Of a stretch of DNA of 34,624 nucleotides, positions 8,301-15,556 are shown piece after piece. A model generated the notes under the pieces. That model was not told the origin of the DNA. It did not search any database and saw only the letters and a program-made list of their open reading frames with translations. Source of the stretch: Rhodospirillales bacterium (GTDB lineage Bacteria; Pseudomonadota; Alphaproteobacteria; Rhodospirillales; Magnetospirillaceae); the NCBI GenBank assembly GCA_015654615.1, contig JAATGN010000139.1, positions 1 to 34,624 on the forward strand. Reading direction: 5' to 3'. The position numbers and the translations under genes were made by a program. The stretch's first letter is position 1, and each line of letters starts with the position of its first letter.

Positions 8301-9396
8301 GGCCGAGGCGGCGGACTTGCAGGCCCGCGCCCTCGCCCTCGCGCCCGACACCCCCGGCACCGTCTACAATGCCGGCGTCGTGCAACGCGACGCCGGCGCG
8401 CCGGAGAAAGCCCTGGCCCTTTTCGAGCGGGCCCTCGTCCGCGATCCCGGCAACAAGGATCTCCAATGGGACCGCGCCCTCGCCCTGCTGCAGAGCGGCG
8501 ATTATGCGAGGGGTTTTCCGGCCTACGAGGCCCGCTGGGGCCTGGCCCGCGCCCGGCCGCGCAAGCTGCCGATGCCCCTATGGGATGGCGGACCGCTGCG
8601 GGGGCGCACCGTCTTCCTGACCGACGAGCAGGGCTTCGGCGACGTTCTGCAGTTCGCCCGCTTCATTCCCGAAATGAAGCGCCGCGGCGCCGGCAAGATC
8701 GTGCTCGAATGCCAGCCGGAGCTGATGCGCCTGCTGGCCCTGGCCCCCGGCGTCGACGCGGTGATCCCGCGCGAGCGGGCGATCCCGGGCTGCGACGTCA
8801 CCCTGCCGCTGCTGAGCCTGCCGGGGATTTGCGGCGTGACGCTGGAATCGCTGCCCGCGACGGTCCCCTATCTGACCGCGCCGGAACCGGCCCGGCCCCT
8901 GCCCGACGACGGCCGCCTCAAACTGGGGCTGGTCTGGGCCGGCAAGGCCAAGCCGCGCGACCGCTCGATCCCCTTGGCCAAACTCCTGCCGCTGCTCGAC
9001 GATCCGCGGCTCGCTCCCGTCAGCCTGCAGGTCGGCCCGCGCGCCGCCGATCTGAAAGCTTTGGGCGCCGAGGCCTTCGTCACCGATCTCGGTCCCAGCC
9101 TGTTCGACTTCGCCGAATCGGCGGCGGTGCTCCGGCAACTCGACCTGCTGGTCACCATCGACACCGCCATCGCCCATCTGGCCGGCGCCCTCGGCGTGCC
9201 GACCTTCCTGCTGCTGCGCCAGACCTCGGACTGGCGGTGGTTCGACCAAGGGTCAACCTCGCCCTGGTATCCCAGTTTCACGCTGTTCCGGCAGACCCGG
9301 CCCAACCGGTGGGAAGAACCGATCGAGCAATTGCGGGAGGCGCTGAAGGGGCGTCCCCACGCAACGCCGCAGCCGTCTCAGGCCCCTTCCGGATAG
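5380..9396 (+). CDS. TPR-glycosyltransferase / FkbM methyltransferase / TPR-glycosyltransferase fusion
   Basis: The protein has 1338 residues, with ribosome site GGAGGAA at 5364-5370. Residues about 25-265 are TPR repeats. Residues about 280-570 are a heptosyltransferase/SPINDLY-like domain (AEQGFGDTIQFVR, VDTAVAHLAGALG, DWRW). Residues 624-870 are an FkbM-type SAM methyltransferase (FIDVGAHWG, VKIDVEGFEPEAI). Residues about 882-1050 are a second TPR block and about 1060-1325 a second glycosyltransferase-like domain with the same motifs (DEQGFGDVLQFAR, IDTAIAHLAGALG, DWRW), which shows internal duplication. Two repeat-derived inserts interrupt it, at residues 370-392 and 578-616. The second falls at the junction before the methyltransferase, so this may once have been two genes; an internal ATG at 7249 with weak CAAGG could start the second. 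TPR-linked transferases of this kind modify proteins or surface glycans in the cytoplasm. The acceptor here is unknown. The stop overlaps the convergent doc gene by 19 bp. Confidence 0.85.
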   Translation: MPASSPPIHAVDIANFGAAALTRRGREAMGRGLVHHRAGHFREAIAAYDEALAAAPDKIAALVNKGVALRLLGRAAEAMACYWRALAIDPDNLQTWCNAGNALLDLGRTEEAQVALETALRKGPLIAETWLALGNVLVRRERFDAAEACLRRAVRLAPDNIAAHLQLAGLLEPRKPEAALAVFAALRKLAPAEPAAHSGSGQALISLGRLDEAEPFLRHALQLDGNHLDAHLGLARLLLLKGDLAAGWAEYEWRRKKSEGRYPKLPGAEWDGADPTGKTILVYAEQGFGDTIQFVRLLPLLAEKGARVVVVCQKSLLQLIQRVKGVTSAQAVWKPLPAYDFWIPLLSLPGRLGITADNIPAEVPYLPIPFRRSRESGNPADRMDPRFRRDDEKNETCLPAPLGTRLRVGLAWAGSPTHGHDQDRSAGLETLLPLTGVTGTAFYSLQAGPRAADLGKFAHPALIAGPRRPLEDFAETAALVAGLDLVITVDTAVAHLAGALGKAAWVLIPCPPDWRWQTGRDDSPWYPTMRLFRQSESGEWGPVVDRLVGELQTLAASRPLPAGEEAEIVVHSVFSKEIHHEDTEDTEEKKAEKKELLPALPAIESPPCSPCLRGENTLTPRFRMTAPRSFLSDPGIRYLVHRERAGAGYEYATRSFLDAHLQPGDLFIDVGAHWGIMSLQAVTRWPGKVEVLAIEPSPGNLPYLRRWIDDNGVAGHVEVVGAAASDVAGRGELRPESTMGHSLIKTAAGTIPVVTIDGLLAERPHLDGRRVVVKIDVEGFEPEAIQGMAKLLATGRVAAVIWERGIEYDKPEGQKRLKKLRARFDDLGFTAWRFASEDAAGRLVPFVEPGERGNIFELAPGLVPEPGYGLPRLPAPAQPDDPALDAALQARTSFQASVAAHKAGQGKEALALYAQAAGLDATLGELFNNLGVTLRSMERLPAAEASYRRALALSPDDAGVLSNLGNVVREQGRLAEAADLQARALALAPDTPGTVYNAGVVQRDAGAPEKALALFERALVRDPGNKDLQWDRALALLQSGDYARGFPAYEARWGLARARPRKLPMPLWDGGPLRGRTVFLTDEQGFGDVLQFARFIPEMKRRGAGKIVLECQPELMRLLALAPGVDAVIPRERAIPGCDVTLPLLSLPGICGVTLESLPATVPYLTAPEPARPLPDDGRLKLGLVWAGKAKPRDRSIPLAKLLPLLDDPRLAPVSLQVGPRAADLKALGAEAFVTDLGPSLFDFAESAAVLRQLDLLVTIDTAIAHLAGALGVPTFLLLRQTSDWRWFDQGSTSPWYPSFTLFRQTRPNRWEEPIEQLREALKGRPHATPQPSQAPSG
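6489..6554. repeat. Palindromic repeat of the GCGAAAGCGGGAATCC type, in frame
   Basis: The 28-bp arms 6489-6516 (TCGTCGTTCCCGCGAAAGCG...) and 6527-6554 are imperfect inverted repeats. The left arm also contains its own hairpin CCCGCGAAAGCGGG. It adds about 22 residues (SRESGNPADRMDPRFRRDDE) inside the first glycosyltransferase-like domain, between its two Rossmann-like halves. Repeats of this kind are widespread between genes in proteobacteria; an in-gene copy is less common. Confidence 0.85.
7112..7224. repeat. CACGGAGGA-type inverted-repeat element, in frame at a domain junction
   Basis: The 29-bp arms 7112-7140 and 7196-7224 match at 26 of 29 positions as inverted repeats and are the same family as the ends of the GxxExxY insertion at 2358-2894. 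The centre has GCCGGCTTTGCCGGC. It encodes a charged linker (HHEDTEDTEEKKAEKKE) between the first glycosyltransferase-like domain and the FkbM domain, keeping the frame open. Confidence 0.85.
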
Positions 9397-9773
9397 GTGT
9401 TCGCCGACACCCATGCACGGAACGTCTCTTCCGGCATTTCACCGGCGGCGAGCGCCAGGATGACTCTGGCCGCATCCGTCTCCGCGACGTCCAGATAGAT
9501 CCCGTTCATTCCGAGAATGACGCCCAAAGCGCCAAACGCGGCACGCTTGTTCCCGTCGATAAAGGGATGATTGCGACAAATACTGACGCAAACGGCAGCC
9601 GCGGCCGTCACCACATCCGCGTCCGGTTCGTAGGAGAGGATTTGCCAAGCCCGGCCCAGGGAACTCTCGAGAGCCCCTTTGTCGCGCAATCCCGGAGCAC
9701 CGCCAAATGCCGCGATCCATTCGGAATGAAGGTCGATGACAGCTTCGATCGGAGGTAACTGCAGATCCCTCAT
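9378..9773 (-). CDS. doc: Doc-type toxin (Fic/Doc superfamily) of a toxin-antitoxin pair
   Basis: The 131-residue protein carries the Fic/Doc core motif HPFIDGNKRAAF, with the catalytic His at residue 69. Doc toxins of this length are kinases that phosphorylate elongation factor Tu and stop translation; that activity is known for the family and not shown here. The second half of the motif has Asp-Gly where phage P1 Doc has Asn-Ala. The ATG at 9773 overlaps the antitoxin stop in an ATGA arrangement, so the pair is co-translated with the antitoxin first. The 3' end overlaps the convergent TPR gene by 19 bp. Confidence 0.93.
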   Translation of the reverse strand: MRDLQLPPIEAVIDLHSEWIAAFGGAPGLRDKGALESSLGRAWQILSYEPDADVVTAAAAVCVSICRNHPFIDGNKRAAFGALGVILGMNGIYLDVAETDAARVILALAAGEMPEETFRAWVSANTYPEGA

Positions 9774-9997
9774 TTCGCCAAGGCGGCCATGGCCTTGGCA
9801 TACCGCGCACCGAAGCGGCGGCCAATTTCCATCGCTTTATTATAGCCTTCCGACGATTTGGCGATCTCAATCCTGCCCTCGACCACGTTCAAGGTGACCT
9901 CCTCGCCACGCGCCATATGGGCAGCCTCCAGAACGTCCTTCGGGATCGCGACCCCGGTGGAATTCCCGATCTTCGACAGTTTGGTCGTGGCGCCCAT
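9770..9997 (-). CDS. AbrB/MazE-type antitoxin paired with Doc
   Basis: The 75-residue protein has an N-terminal SpoVT/AbrB swapped-hairpin DNA-binding domain (TKLSKIGNSTGVAIPKDVLE) followed by a short helical tail that probably binds and neutralises the toxin. I chose the ATG at 9997 because GGAGG lies five bases upstream. In-frame starts at 10009 (ATG) and 10012 (GTG) would place the GGAGG inside the gene. Antitoxins of this type repress their own promoter as a complex with the toxin. Doc is more classically paired with Phd, so this is the AbrB-partner variant. Confidence 0.88.
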   Translation of the reverse strand: MGATTKLSKIGNSTGVAIPKDVLEAAHMARGEEVTLNVVEGRIEIAKSSEGYNKAMEIGRRFGARYAKAMAALAK

Positions 9998-10023
9998 AAC
10001 AACCTCCATCACGGCACCCTCAG

Positions 10024-10051
10024 TATGTATGTACGCCCGTTCTTACGTCAA
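10024..10051 (-). promoter_or_regulatory. Candidate promoter of the antitoxin-toxin operon
   Basis: On the minus strand TTGACG (10051-10046) and TACATA (10029-10024) are 16 bp apart, 27 bp before the chosen antitoxin start. The -10 region overlaps short iterated GTAT/TACATAC repeats that could be the autoregulatory operator. Confidence 0.45.
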
Positions 10052-10110
10052 GCCCGTAAGGCCGCGTGGGGCGGCCACCGGCCGGTTGAGAAACGCGCAA
10101 TGACGAGGGT

Positions 10111-11343
10111 TCAATACAGATAGCGCGCCCGGATGGTGCCGTCCAAGGCCTGCAGTTCGGCGATCAGCTCCGCCTCGTCGACCTTGCCGTCCACATCGAC
10201 CACCACATAGCCGACTTCCGGATCGGTCTGCAGATATTGGGCGGAAATGTTCAGATTGCGCGTCGAGAACAGTTCGTTGATCCGCCGCAGCATGCCCGGC
10301 ACATTGGCGTGGATATGCAGGAAGCGCGCTCCCCCGGCTTTCACCGGCAGCGAAACCTCGACGAAATTCACCGCGCCGACCGTCGATCCGTTGTCCGAAT
10401 ATTTGATCAGCTTCTCGGCCACTTCGAGGCCGATGTTGGCCTGAGCCTCATGGGTCGACCCGCCGACATGCGGCGTCAGGATGACATTGGCCATGCCGCG
10501 CAGCGGACTGACGAATTCGTCGGCGTTGCTGGCCGGTTCGGCCGGAAAGACGTCGATGGCGGCCCCCAGGAGATGCTTGTCCTCCAGCGCCTTGGCCAAG
10601 GCCTCGATGACCACCACATTGCCGCGCGAGGCATTGATCAGACAGGAGCCCTGGCGCATGGCCCGCAGTTCCTTCTCGCCGAACATGTTCTTGGTCTGGG
10701 AGGTGGCCGGAACATGCAGCGTCACCACGTCGGAGGCTTCGAGAAGTTCCTTCAGCTTGCCGCAGGGCTGGGCGTTGCCGATGGCCAGCTTCTTTTCGGT
10801 GTCGAAGTAGCGCACCCGCATGCCCATGGCCTCGGCCATCACCGAAAGCTGCGAGCCGATGTGCCCGTAACCGACGATGCCCAGCGTCTTGCCGCGCAGC
10901 TCATAGGAATCCTTGGCGCTTTTCAGCCATTTTCCGGCATGCGCCAGTCGTGATTTCTCAGGAATGCCGCGCAACAGCATGACGATCTCGCCGATCACCA
11001 GTTCAGCCACCGAACGGGTGTTCGAATAAGGCGCGTTGAACACCGGGATGCCGGCCTTGCGGGCCGCATCCAGGCGGACCTGATTGGTCCCGATGCAGAA
11101 ACAGCCGATGCAGAACAGCCGGTTCGCCGCCGCCAGGACCCGGTCGGTCACCCGCGTCGCCGAACGAATCCCCAGCATGTGCACGCCCTGGATCTTTTCG
11201 ATCAGCTCCGCTTCGTCGAGCGCCTGCGGCAGCAACTCCACATTGTTGTAGCCGACCTCGTGGAACGCGCGGACGGCGTTCTCATGCACGCCTTCCAACA
11301 GCAGAATACGGATCTTGTCCTTGGAGAGAGAATGCTTCACCAC
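10111..11343 (-). CDS. serA: D-3-phosphoglycerate dehydrogenase (first step of serine synthesis)
   Basis: The product oxidises 3-phosphoglycerate to phosphohydroxypyruvate using NAD in the cytosol. I chose the GTG at 11343, with GAGG eight bases upstream, which gives 410 residues, the same as E. coli SerA; GTG 11340 is equally possible. The frame stays open upstream to 12429, but that part lies antisense to the neighbouring oxidoreductase and is not real. Visible features are CIGCFCIGTNQVRLDAA, RSVAELVIGEI, the NAD-binding GIVGYGHIGSQ, the active-site segment INASRGNVV and the catalytic His in LTPHVGGST. A C-terminal ACT domain (ARFLHIHANVPGMLRRINEL) suggests feedback control by serine, as in E. 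coli. It is divergent from the oxidoreductase gene with 99 bp between starts. Confidence 0.97.
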   Translation of the reverse strand: MVKHSLSKDKIRILLLEGVHENAVRAFHEVGYNNVELLPQALDEAELIEKIQGVHMLGIRSATRVTDRVLAAANRLFCIGCFCIGTNQVRLDAARKAGIPVFNAPYSNTRSVAELVIGEIVMLLRGIPEKSRLAHAGKWLKSAKDSYELRGKTLGIVGYGHIGSQLSVMAEAMGMRVRYFDTEKKLAIGNAQPCGKLKELLEASDVVTLHVPATSQTKNMFGEKELRAMRQGSCLINASRGNVVVIEALAKALEDKHLLGAAIDVFPAEPASNADEFVSPLRGMANVILTPHVGGSTHEAQANIGLEVAEKLIKYSDNGSTVGAVNFVEVSLPVKAGGARFLHIHANVPGMLRRINELFSTRNLNISAQYLQTDPEVGYVVVDVDGKVDEAELIAELQALDGTIRARYLY

Positions 11344-11442
11344 GACGGTTGCCTCGGCGCCAGAAGGATAAGGAACCGCGAAGATACGAAAGAACGGGAC
11401 GAAGGTATAGGCTGGAGATCGCACATTCGATGGAGGACATGG

Positions 11443-12459
11443 ATGAGAGCTTATGAAGTCCCCGCCCCGACCGGCCTCGACAGCTGGATTCCGGTCGAGC
11501 GGGACGACCCGAAACCCGGCCGCGGCCAGGTGCTCGTCAAGATGCGCGTCGTCGCCCTCAACTATCGCGATATCCTGGTGGCGACCGGCCGCTACCGCTT
11601 CCCGGCCGCCTTCCCGAAAAACCTGGTGCCGGTCTCGGACGGCGCCGGCGAGGTGGTGGAGGTCGGGGCCGAGGTCACCCGGGTGCGATGCGGCGACCGG
11701 GTGGCCGGACTTTTCGCCCAGACCTGGCTCGGCGGCGCGCAGGCCGCCGATTCGCGGGATGGCACGCTGGGCGGCGCCATCGACGGCGTGCTGGCCGAAT
11801 ACCGGGTGTTCGATCAGGGCGGACTGGTGACGGTGCCCGACCATCTGTCGTTCGAGGAAGGGGCGACGCTGCCCTGCGCCGCCGTCACCGCATGGAACGC
11901 GCTTTTCGGTCTCAAGTCCCTGCAGCCGGGCCAGACCGTCCTGGCGCTGGGCACCGGCGGCGTCTCCATCTTCGCCACCCAGTTCGCCCGTGCCGCCGGG
12001 GCCCGCGTCATCGTCATCTCGTCGAACGATGCGAAACTCGACAAGGCCCGTTCGATCGGCGCCACCGACCTCGTCAATTACACGACCCATCCCGACTGGG
12101 ACGCCGAGGTGAGAGGCCTGACCGGCGGGCGCGGGGTCGACCAGGTGATCGAGATCGGCGGAACCGGGACATTGCCGCGCTCGATCAAGTCGGTCGCGCC
12201 GGGCGGGGTCATCAGCCTGATCGGCATGCTCTCCGGCGGCTCGACCATCGATCCGATGGCGATCCTCGGCGCCGGCTGCGTTGTGCGCGGCGTCTTCGTG
12301 GGGTCGCGCGAATTGTTCGAAACGATGAACCGCGCCGTGGCCTTTCATCGGATTCATCCGGTGATCGACCGCGTCTTCGACTTCGACGCGGCCAAGGAGG
12401 CGCTGGCCTATCTCGACAAAGGTTCGCATGTCGGCAAAGTGGTGATCCGCATGGCCTGA
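11443..12459 (+). CDS. Zinc-less quinone oxidoreductase / MDR-superfamily NAD(P) dehydrogenase
   Basis: The protein has 338 residues from the ATG at 11443, with GGAGG at 11432-11436; a longer open frame to 11179 lies antisense to serA and is rejected. The N-terminal GroES-like domain has LNYRDILVATGRY and the segment PVSDGAGEVVEVG, which lacks the His-Glu zinc-binding signature of alcohol dehydrogenases. The Rossmann domain follows with ALGTGGVSIFATQFARAAGA. This pattern fits the NADPH:quinone oxidoreductase branch. The substrate cannot be told from the sequence. The gene is followed by an intergenic hairpin repeat that could end its transcript. Confidence 0.85.
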   Translation: MRAYEVPAPTGLDSWIPVERDDPKPGRGQVLVKMRVVALNYRDILVATGRYRFPAAFPKNLVPVSDGAGEVVEVGAEVTRVRCGDRVAGLFAQTWLGGAQAADSRDGTLGGAIDGVLAEYRVFDQGGLVTVPDHLSFEEGATLPCAAVTAWNALFGLKSLQPGQTVLALGTGGVSIFATQFARAAGARVIVISSNDAKLDKARSIGATDLVNYTTHPDWDAEVRGLTGGRGVDQVIEIGGTGTLPRSIKSVAPGGVISLIGMLSGGSTIDPMAILGAGCVVRGVFVGSRELFETMNRAVAFHRIHPVIDRVFDFDAAKEALAYLDKGSHVGKVVIRMA

Positions 12460-12554
12460 CCGTCCGGCTCGCCCTTGCCGCCGTCAACCCCAATGCCGTT
12501 CATTTGGGAAAATTGCGAGCGCCGGCGAAGCAATCCGGAAGCCGGCGGCATGGC

Positions 12555-12697
12555 TGGATTGCCGCGCCTTCGGCTAGGAAGAAAAGAGGCAGTGGCACCG
12601 GCGTCCCTGCCGGTGGATAAGGACTCCGCCGCGCCAGCGGCGGACACCGGCACTTAAGGCCGGTGCCACTTTTCCTTATTCTTCCAGGGCGGGTCGG
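12555..12697. repeat. Intergenic palindromic repeat module, possible terminator
   Basis: The arms AGTGGCACCGGC (12591-12602) and GCCGGTGCCACT (12659-12670) form a perfect 12-bp stem around an inner GC hairpin, followed by CTTTTCCTTATTC. The left flank TGGATTGCCGCGCCTTCG recurs at about 34366. The right flank with CCAGGGCGGG recurs after the copies near 14890 and 34480. It fills most of the 374-bp gap before 12834 and could terminate the oxidoreductase transcript. Nothing else was seen in the gap. Confidence 0.7.
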
Positions 12698-12833
12698 CCG
12701 CCGGCCGATGCCGAACGCGCAATGATGGAACTTAACGGAACAGGATGCCGCCCCATCGACAGCCGGCTGGACCAATCGCCCGGTTTGAGGTAACTACCGC
12801 CCTGCGGCTTCCTTCCAGCGTGAGACAGACATC

Positions 12834-13319
12834 ATGACCGATTGCCCCTGCGGCAGCACGAAATCCCTCGAGAATTGCTGCGGCCCCATTCTGGCCGGCG
12901 GACCGGCCGCCACGCCGGAAGCCCTGATGCGCTCGCGCTATGCCGCCTATGTGCTGTGCGATATCGACCATCTGGAACGCAGCCTGGCGCCGGAAGCCCG
13001 GACCGATCACGACCGCAAGGCGGCCGAACAATGGGCGAAATCGGTCAAATGGCTGGGGCTGTCGATCCTCTCCACCGCAGGCGGCCAGGACGACGAACAG
13101 ACCGGGACGGTCGAGTTCGCCGCGCAATTCCGTCAGGGCGGCATGGAACAGACCCACCACGAAACCAGCCAATTCCGCCGTCACGACGGCAGCTGGGTCT
13201 ATGTCGACGGCAAGATGCACAACAAGCCGGTGGTGCGCAGCGGCCCGAAAATCGGGCGCAACGATCCCTGTCCGTGCGGCAGCGGCAAAAAATACAAACA
13301 ATGTTGCGCCGGAGTCTGA
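12834..13319 (+). CDS. ychJ: YchJ/UPF0225-family protein with two SEC-C zinc motifs
   Basis: The 161-residue protein opens with [13 protein letters not shown] and closes with [13 protein letters not shown], the Cys-rich SEC-C motif that binds zinc in SecA and related proteins. The middle carries the YchJ core ([20 protein letters not shown], and SSQ-like and HHETSQF segments). Family length is about 150-165 residues. The function of YchJ is not established. The ribosome site is weak (GAGAC). It stands alone, with the LOG-family gene about 110 bp downstream in the same direction. Confidence 0.93.
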   Translation: MTDCPCGSTKSLENCCGPILAGGPAATPEALMRSRYAAYVLCDIDHLERSLAPEARTDHDRKAAEQWAKSVKWLGLSILSTAGGQDDEQTGTVEFAAQFRQGGMEQTHHETSQFRRHDGSWVYVDGKMHNKPVVRSGPKIGRNDPCPCGSGKKYKQCCAGV

Positions 13320-13432
13320 ACGGCGGTTTCGGATGAATCGTCCAGGGAATTATCCGACGAAGACAGACGATCCATTGGATGTCGAAGCCTTCATCCCCAA
13401 ATCTAGCTGACGAGAAACAACGGAACATCCGC

Positions 13433-14344
13433 ATGACCCCCAAAGGTGAAGGTCCCTTCCCCACCGCACGCGAAGACGCAGAACTCGCCGAAAAGATCGA
13501 AGATCACCCGCAAAGCCAATCCACCGCCTATCGCTTGGCCTTCAAGGATGAGGACTTTCTGCTCCGCGAGGATCTGCGGCCGGTTCGCCTGCAGCTCGAA
13601 CTGTTGAAACCGGAACTTTCGCTGAAGGAACAGGGCATTCGCTCGACCGTCACCGTCTTCGGCAGTGCGCGCATCAGCGACCGCGGCGCCGCGCAAAGCC
13701 TTTTGGCCGAAGCGGAAGCGGCGGCCGGCGCCCGGCCGGACGATGCCGGACTGGCCCGCAAGGCCGGGGTGGCGCGCCGCATGCTGGCCAATGCGCGTTA
13801 TTACGAAGAGGCGCGGCGTCTGGGTGAAATGGTCTCCTCGGTCTGCGAAGGCGGCGATTGCGACTTCGTCGTGCTGACCGGCGGCGGTCCCGGCATCATG
13901 GAGGCGGCCAACCGCGGCGCCGCCGACGTCGGCGCCAAATCCATCGGCCTCAATATCGTGCTGCCGATGGAGCAGGCGCCCAATCCCTATGTGACGCCCG
14001 AGCTTTCCTTCCGCTTCCATTATTTCGCCCTGCGCAAGATGCATTTCCTGACGCGCGCCAAGGCCCTGGTGGTCTTCCCCGGCGGCTTCGGCACCCTGGA
14101 CGAGATGTTCGAGGCGGCCACGCTGATCCAGACCGGCAAGATCGAACCCATTCCCTTCCTGCTGTTCGGCAAGGACTATTGGGACCGGGTGATCAATTTC
14201 GATACGATGGTCGACGAAGGCATGATCGCGCCGGCCGACAAGGATCTTTTCCAATTCGTCGAGACGGCGGAAGAGGCCTGGTATCACATCGCCCGATTCT
14301 GGGGACTTTCGTCGATCGAAATGGTCAAAGCGGCAGCGGATTGA
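13433..14344 (+). CDS. LOG-family protein (lysine decarboxylase-like / cytokinin riboside phosphoribohydrolase fold)
   Basis: The protein has 303 residues from the ATG at 13433; an in-frame ATG at 13379 would add 18 unremarkable residues, and neither start has a strong ribosome site. The Rossmann-like LOG domain shows the nucleotide-binding GGGPGIMEAANRGA and the family signature PGGFGTLDEMFE with its Glu and Arg-containing surroundings. An N-terminal helix-rich extension (LAFKDEDFLLREDLRPVRLQ) is typical of the longer bacterial subgroup. Members with tested activity remove ribose 5-phosphate from nucleotides; the older label of lysine decarboxylase is not supported. A small membrane-protein gene starts 22 bp downstream and may share the transcript. 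Confidence 0.9.
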   Translation: MTPKGEGPFPTAREDAELAEKIEDHPQSQSTAYRLAFKDEDFLLREDLRPVRLQLELLKPELSLKEQGIRSTVTVFGSARISDRGAAQSLLAEAEAAAGARPDDAGLARKAGVARRMLANARYYEEARRLGEMVSSVCEGGDCDFVVLTGGGPGIMEAANRGAADVGAKSIGLNIVLPMEQAPNPYVTPELSFRFHYFALRKMHFLTRAKALVVFPGGFGTLDEMFEAATLIQTGKIEPIPFLLFGKDYWDRVINFDTMVDEGMIAPADKDLFQFVETAEEAWYHIARFWGLSSIEMVKAAAD

Positions 14345-14366
14345 ATCGAGGCCGGAGGTTTCCCCC

Positions 14367-14744
14367 GTGAAGTTCATCGACTCTCCCGTCACGTTCCTGG
14401 CTGCCGTCGCCGTCGCCATCTTCGCCTTCGGCCTTGGACTGACGTCGCCCATCTGGTTCCTGCTGACCGGAATGGGTCCGCTCGAGGCCGTTCGGGCCGG
14501 AACCCCCATCGTCGGCTGCACCATCGCCGGCCTGATCGCCACGACCGTCGTCGGGATGGTCGCCTATCGCCTGCGGAAGCCCTCGGAGGAACCGGTCACC
14601 GCGCCCGCCGTCCCGACGGCGGAAGAAGAGCGTTGGAAACATCGCATCGTGCATGTGCTGGTCATGCTGATGTTCGTCATCCCCTTCCTGACGATCATCG
14701 TCGGAATGCTGCTCCGCAAGTTCATCGACGCCGACGCGGGCTGA
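14367..14744 (+). CDS. Small membrane protein of unknown function
   Basis: The 125-residue protein begins at a GTG with GGAGG eight bases upstream (14354-14358). Three hydrophobic segments are visible, near 8-33 (FLAAVAVAIFAFGLGL), 46-66 (IVGCTIAGLIATTVVGMVAY) and 94-116 (VLVMLMFVIPFLTIIVGMLL), separated by a short Pro/Glu-rich loop. I do not recognise the family. It lies 22 bp after the LOG-family gene and is probably co-transcribed with it. Confidence 0.75.
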   Translation: MKFIDSPVTFLAAVAVAIFAFGLGLTSPIWFLLTGMGPLEAVRAGTPIVGCTIAGLIATTVVGMVAYRLRKPSEEPVTAPAVPTAEEERWKHRIVHVLVMLMFVIPFLTIIVGMLLRKFIDADAG

Positions 14745-14809
14745 AAACGGCGGGCAAGAAGGGTTACGGCCGTCGGCTCTCCGAGCCCTGTTTCAACCTC
14801 AGAGAAAAA

Positions 14810-14885
14810 GTGGCACCGGCGTCCCCGCCGGTGTCCGCCGCTTACGCGGCGGAGTCTTTTCCACCGGCGGGGACGCCGGTGCCAC
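14810..14885. repeat. Perfect nested palindrome (intergenic repeat family)
   Basis: The 24-bp arms 14810-14833 (GTGGCACCGGCGTCC...) and 14862-14885 are exact inverted repeats. Between them is a second hairpin, TCCGCCGC-TTAC-GCGGCGGA (14834-14853). The structure could fold as a cruciform and lies in the gap between the small membrane-protein gene and the convergent chaC-like gene, so it may act as a bidirectional terminator. A right-half copy is at 25848-25890. Nothing else was seen in the 255-bp gap. Confidence 0.85.
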
Positions 14886-14999
14886 TGACGCTTTTCGTTC
14901 AGGGCGGAGCGGCCGGCTTTTCACGGGCACCAAGAAGCCAAGGCCCGTCGAAGGGGGGCGCTGGGGGTCGTAAACGAGACCGGGGCGTCCGACCGCGGA

Positions 15000-15551
15000 T
15001 CAGATGCCGCTGCCGCTTTCGATGACGCCGGTCAGTTCCTCGACGGTCCGCAGCAAGGCGTGCAGAGCCGGTTCGACGAAGCCGTTGGCTTCCAGTTCCC
15101 GGACGGTGTTGATCAGATAATCGCGGTTGAGACCGGCGACGCCTTCGGCCTCCATGATGATATGCGCCGCATCGGACAAGGCCAATTCACCGGCATAATG
15201 ACGATGGTCCTCGTCGGCCACGAAGGTGTAGGCCGCGACCGGCCGGCCGTCGACCACGATCGGCAGATGCTTCGGCGTATAGGCGTAAGTCCCCAATTCC
15301 CGCTCGTTCAGATAGGTGACGACCGCGTCGCGTTCCGCCTCGTCGACCCGAAAGACCAATCCCCGGCAGATGCCGCCCGGCGTCAGGCCGAGAACCAGGC
15401 CCGGCCGTTCGGGAGTCCCGCGCCAATAGCGGCTGTAGACGCAGAAGGAACGGTGATATCCCTCGAGAATCGCCGGCCTGGCCTCCAGATAGGGGAAATC
15501 CGGCCGCCACATGAGCGATCCATAGCCGAAGACCCAAAGATCGTCGGCCAC
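15000..15551 (-). CDS. chaC: ChaC-family gamma-glutamylcyclotransferase
   Basis: The 183-residue protein has the gamma-glutamylcyclotransferase fold signature VFGYGSLMWRP at residues 7-17, and YLNERELGTYAYTP, whose second Glu (about residue 85) aligns with the catalytic Glu of ChaC enzymes. These enzymes split glutathione into 5-oxoproline and Cys-Gly in the cytosol. It begins 5 bp after the aapP stop on the same strand, so it is the last gene of the aap operon. That places glutathione or gamma-glutamyl peptide turnover under the same control as amino-acid uptake. Confidence 0.93.
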   Translation of the reverse strand: MADDLWVFGYGSLMWRPDFPYLEARPAILEGYHRSFCVYSRYWRGTPERPGLVLGLTPGGICRGLVFRVDEAERDAVVTYLNERELGTYAYTPKHLPIVVDGRPVAAYTFVADEDHRHYAGELALSDAAHIIMEAEGVAGLNRDYLINTVRELEANGFVEPALHALLRTVEELTGVIESGSGI

Positions 15552-15556
15552 AGGGC

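Noticed and set aside
11344-12429. Large N-terminal extension of serA giving 772 residues
   Set aside because: It lies antisense to the oxidoreductase gene. A start at 11343 gives exactly the E. coli SerA length with a ribosome site.
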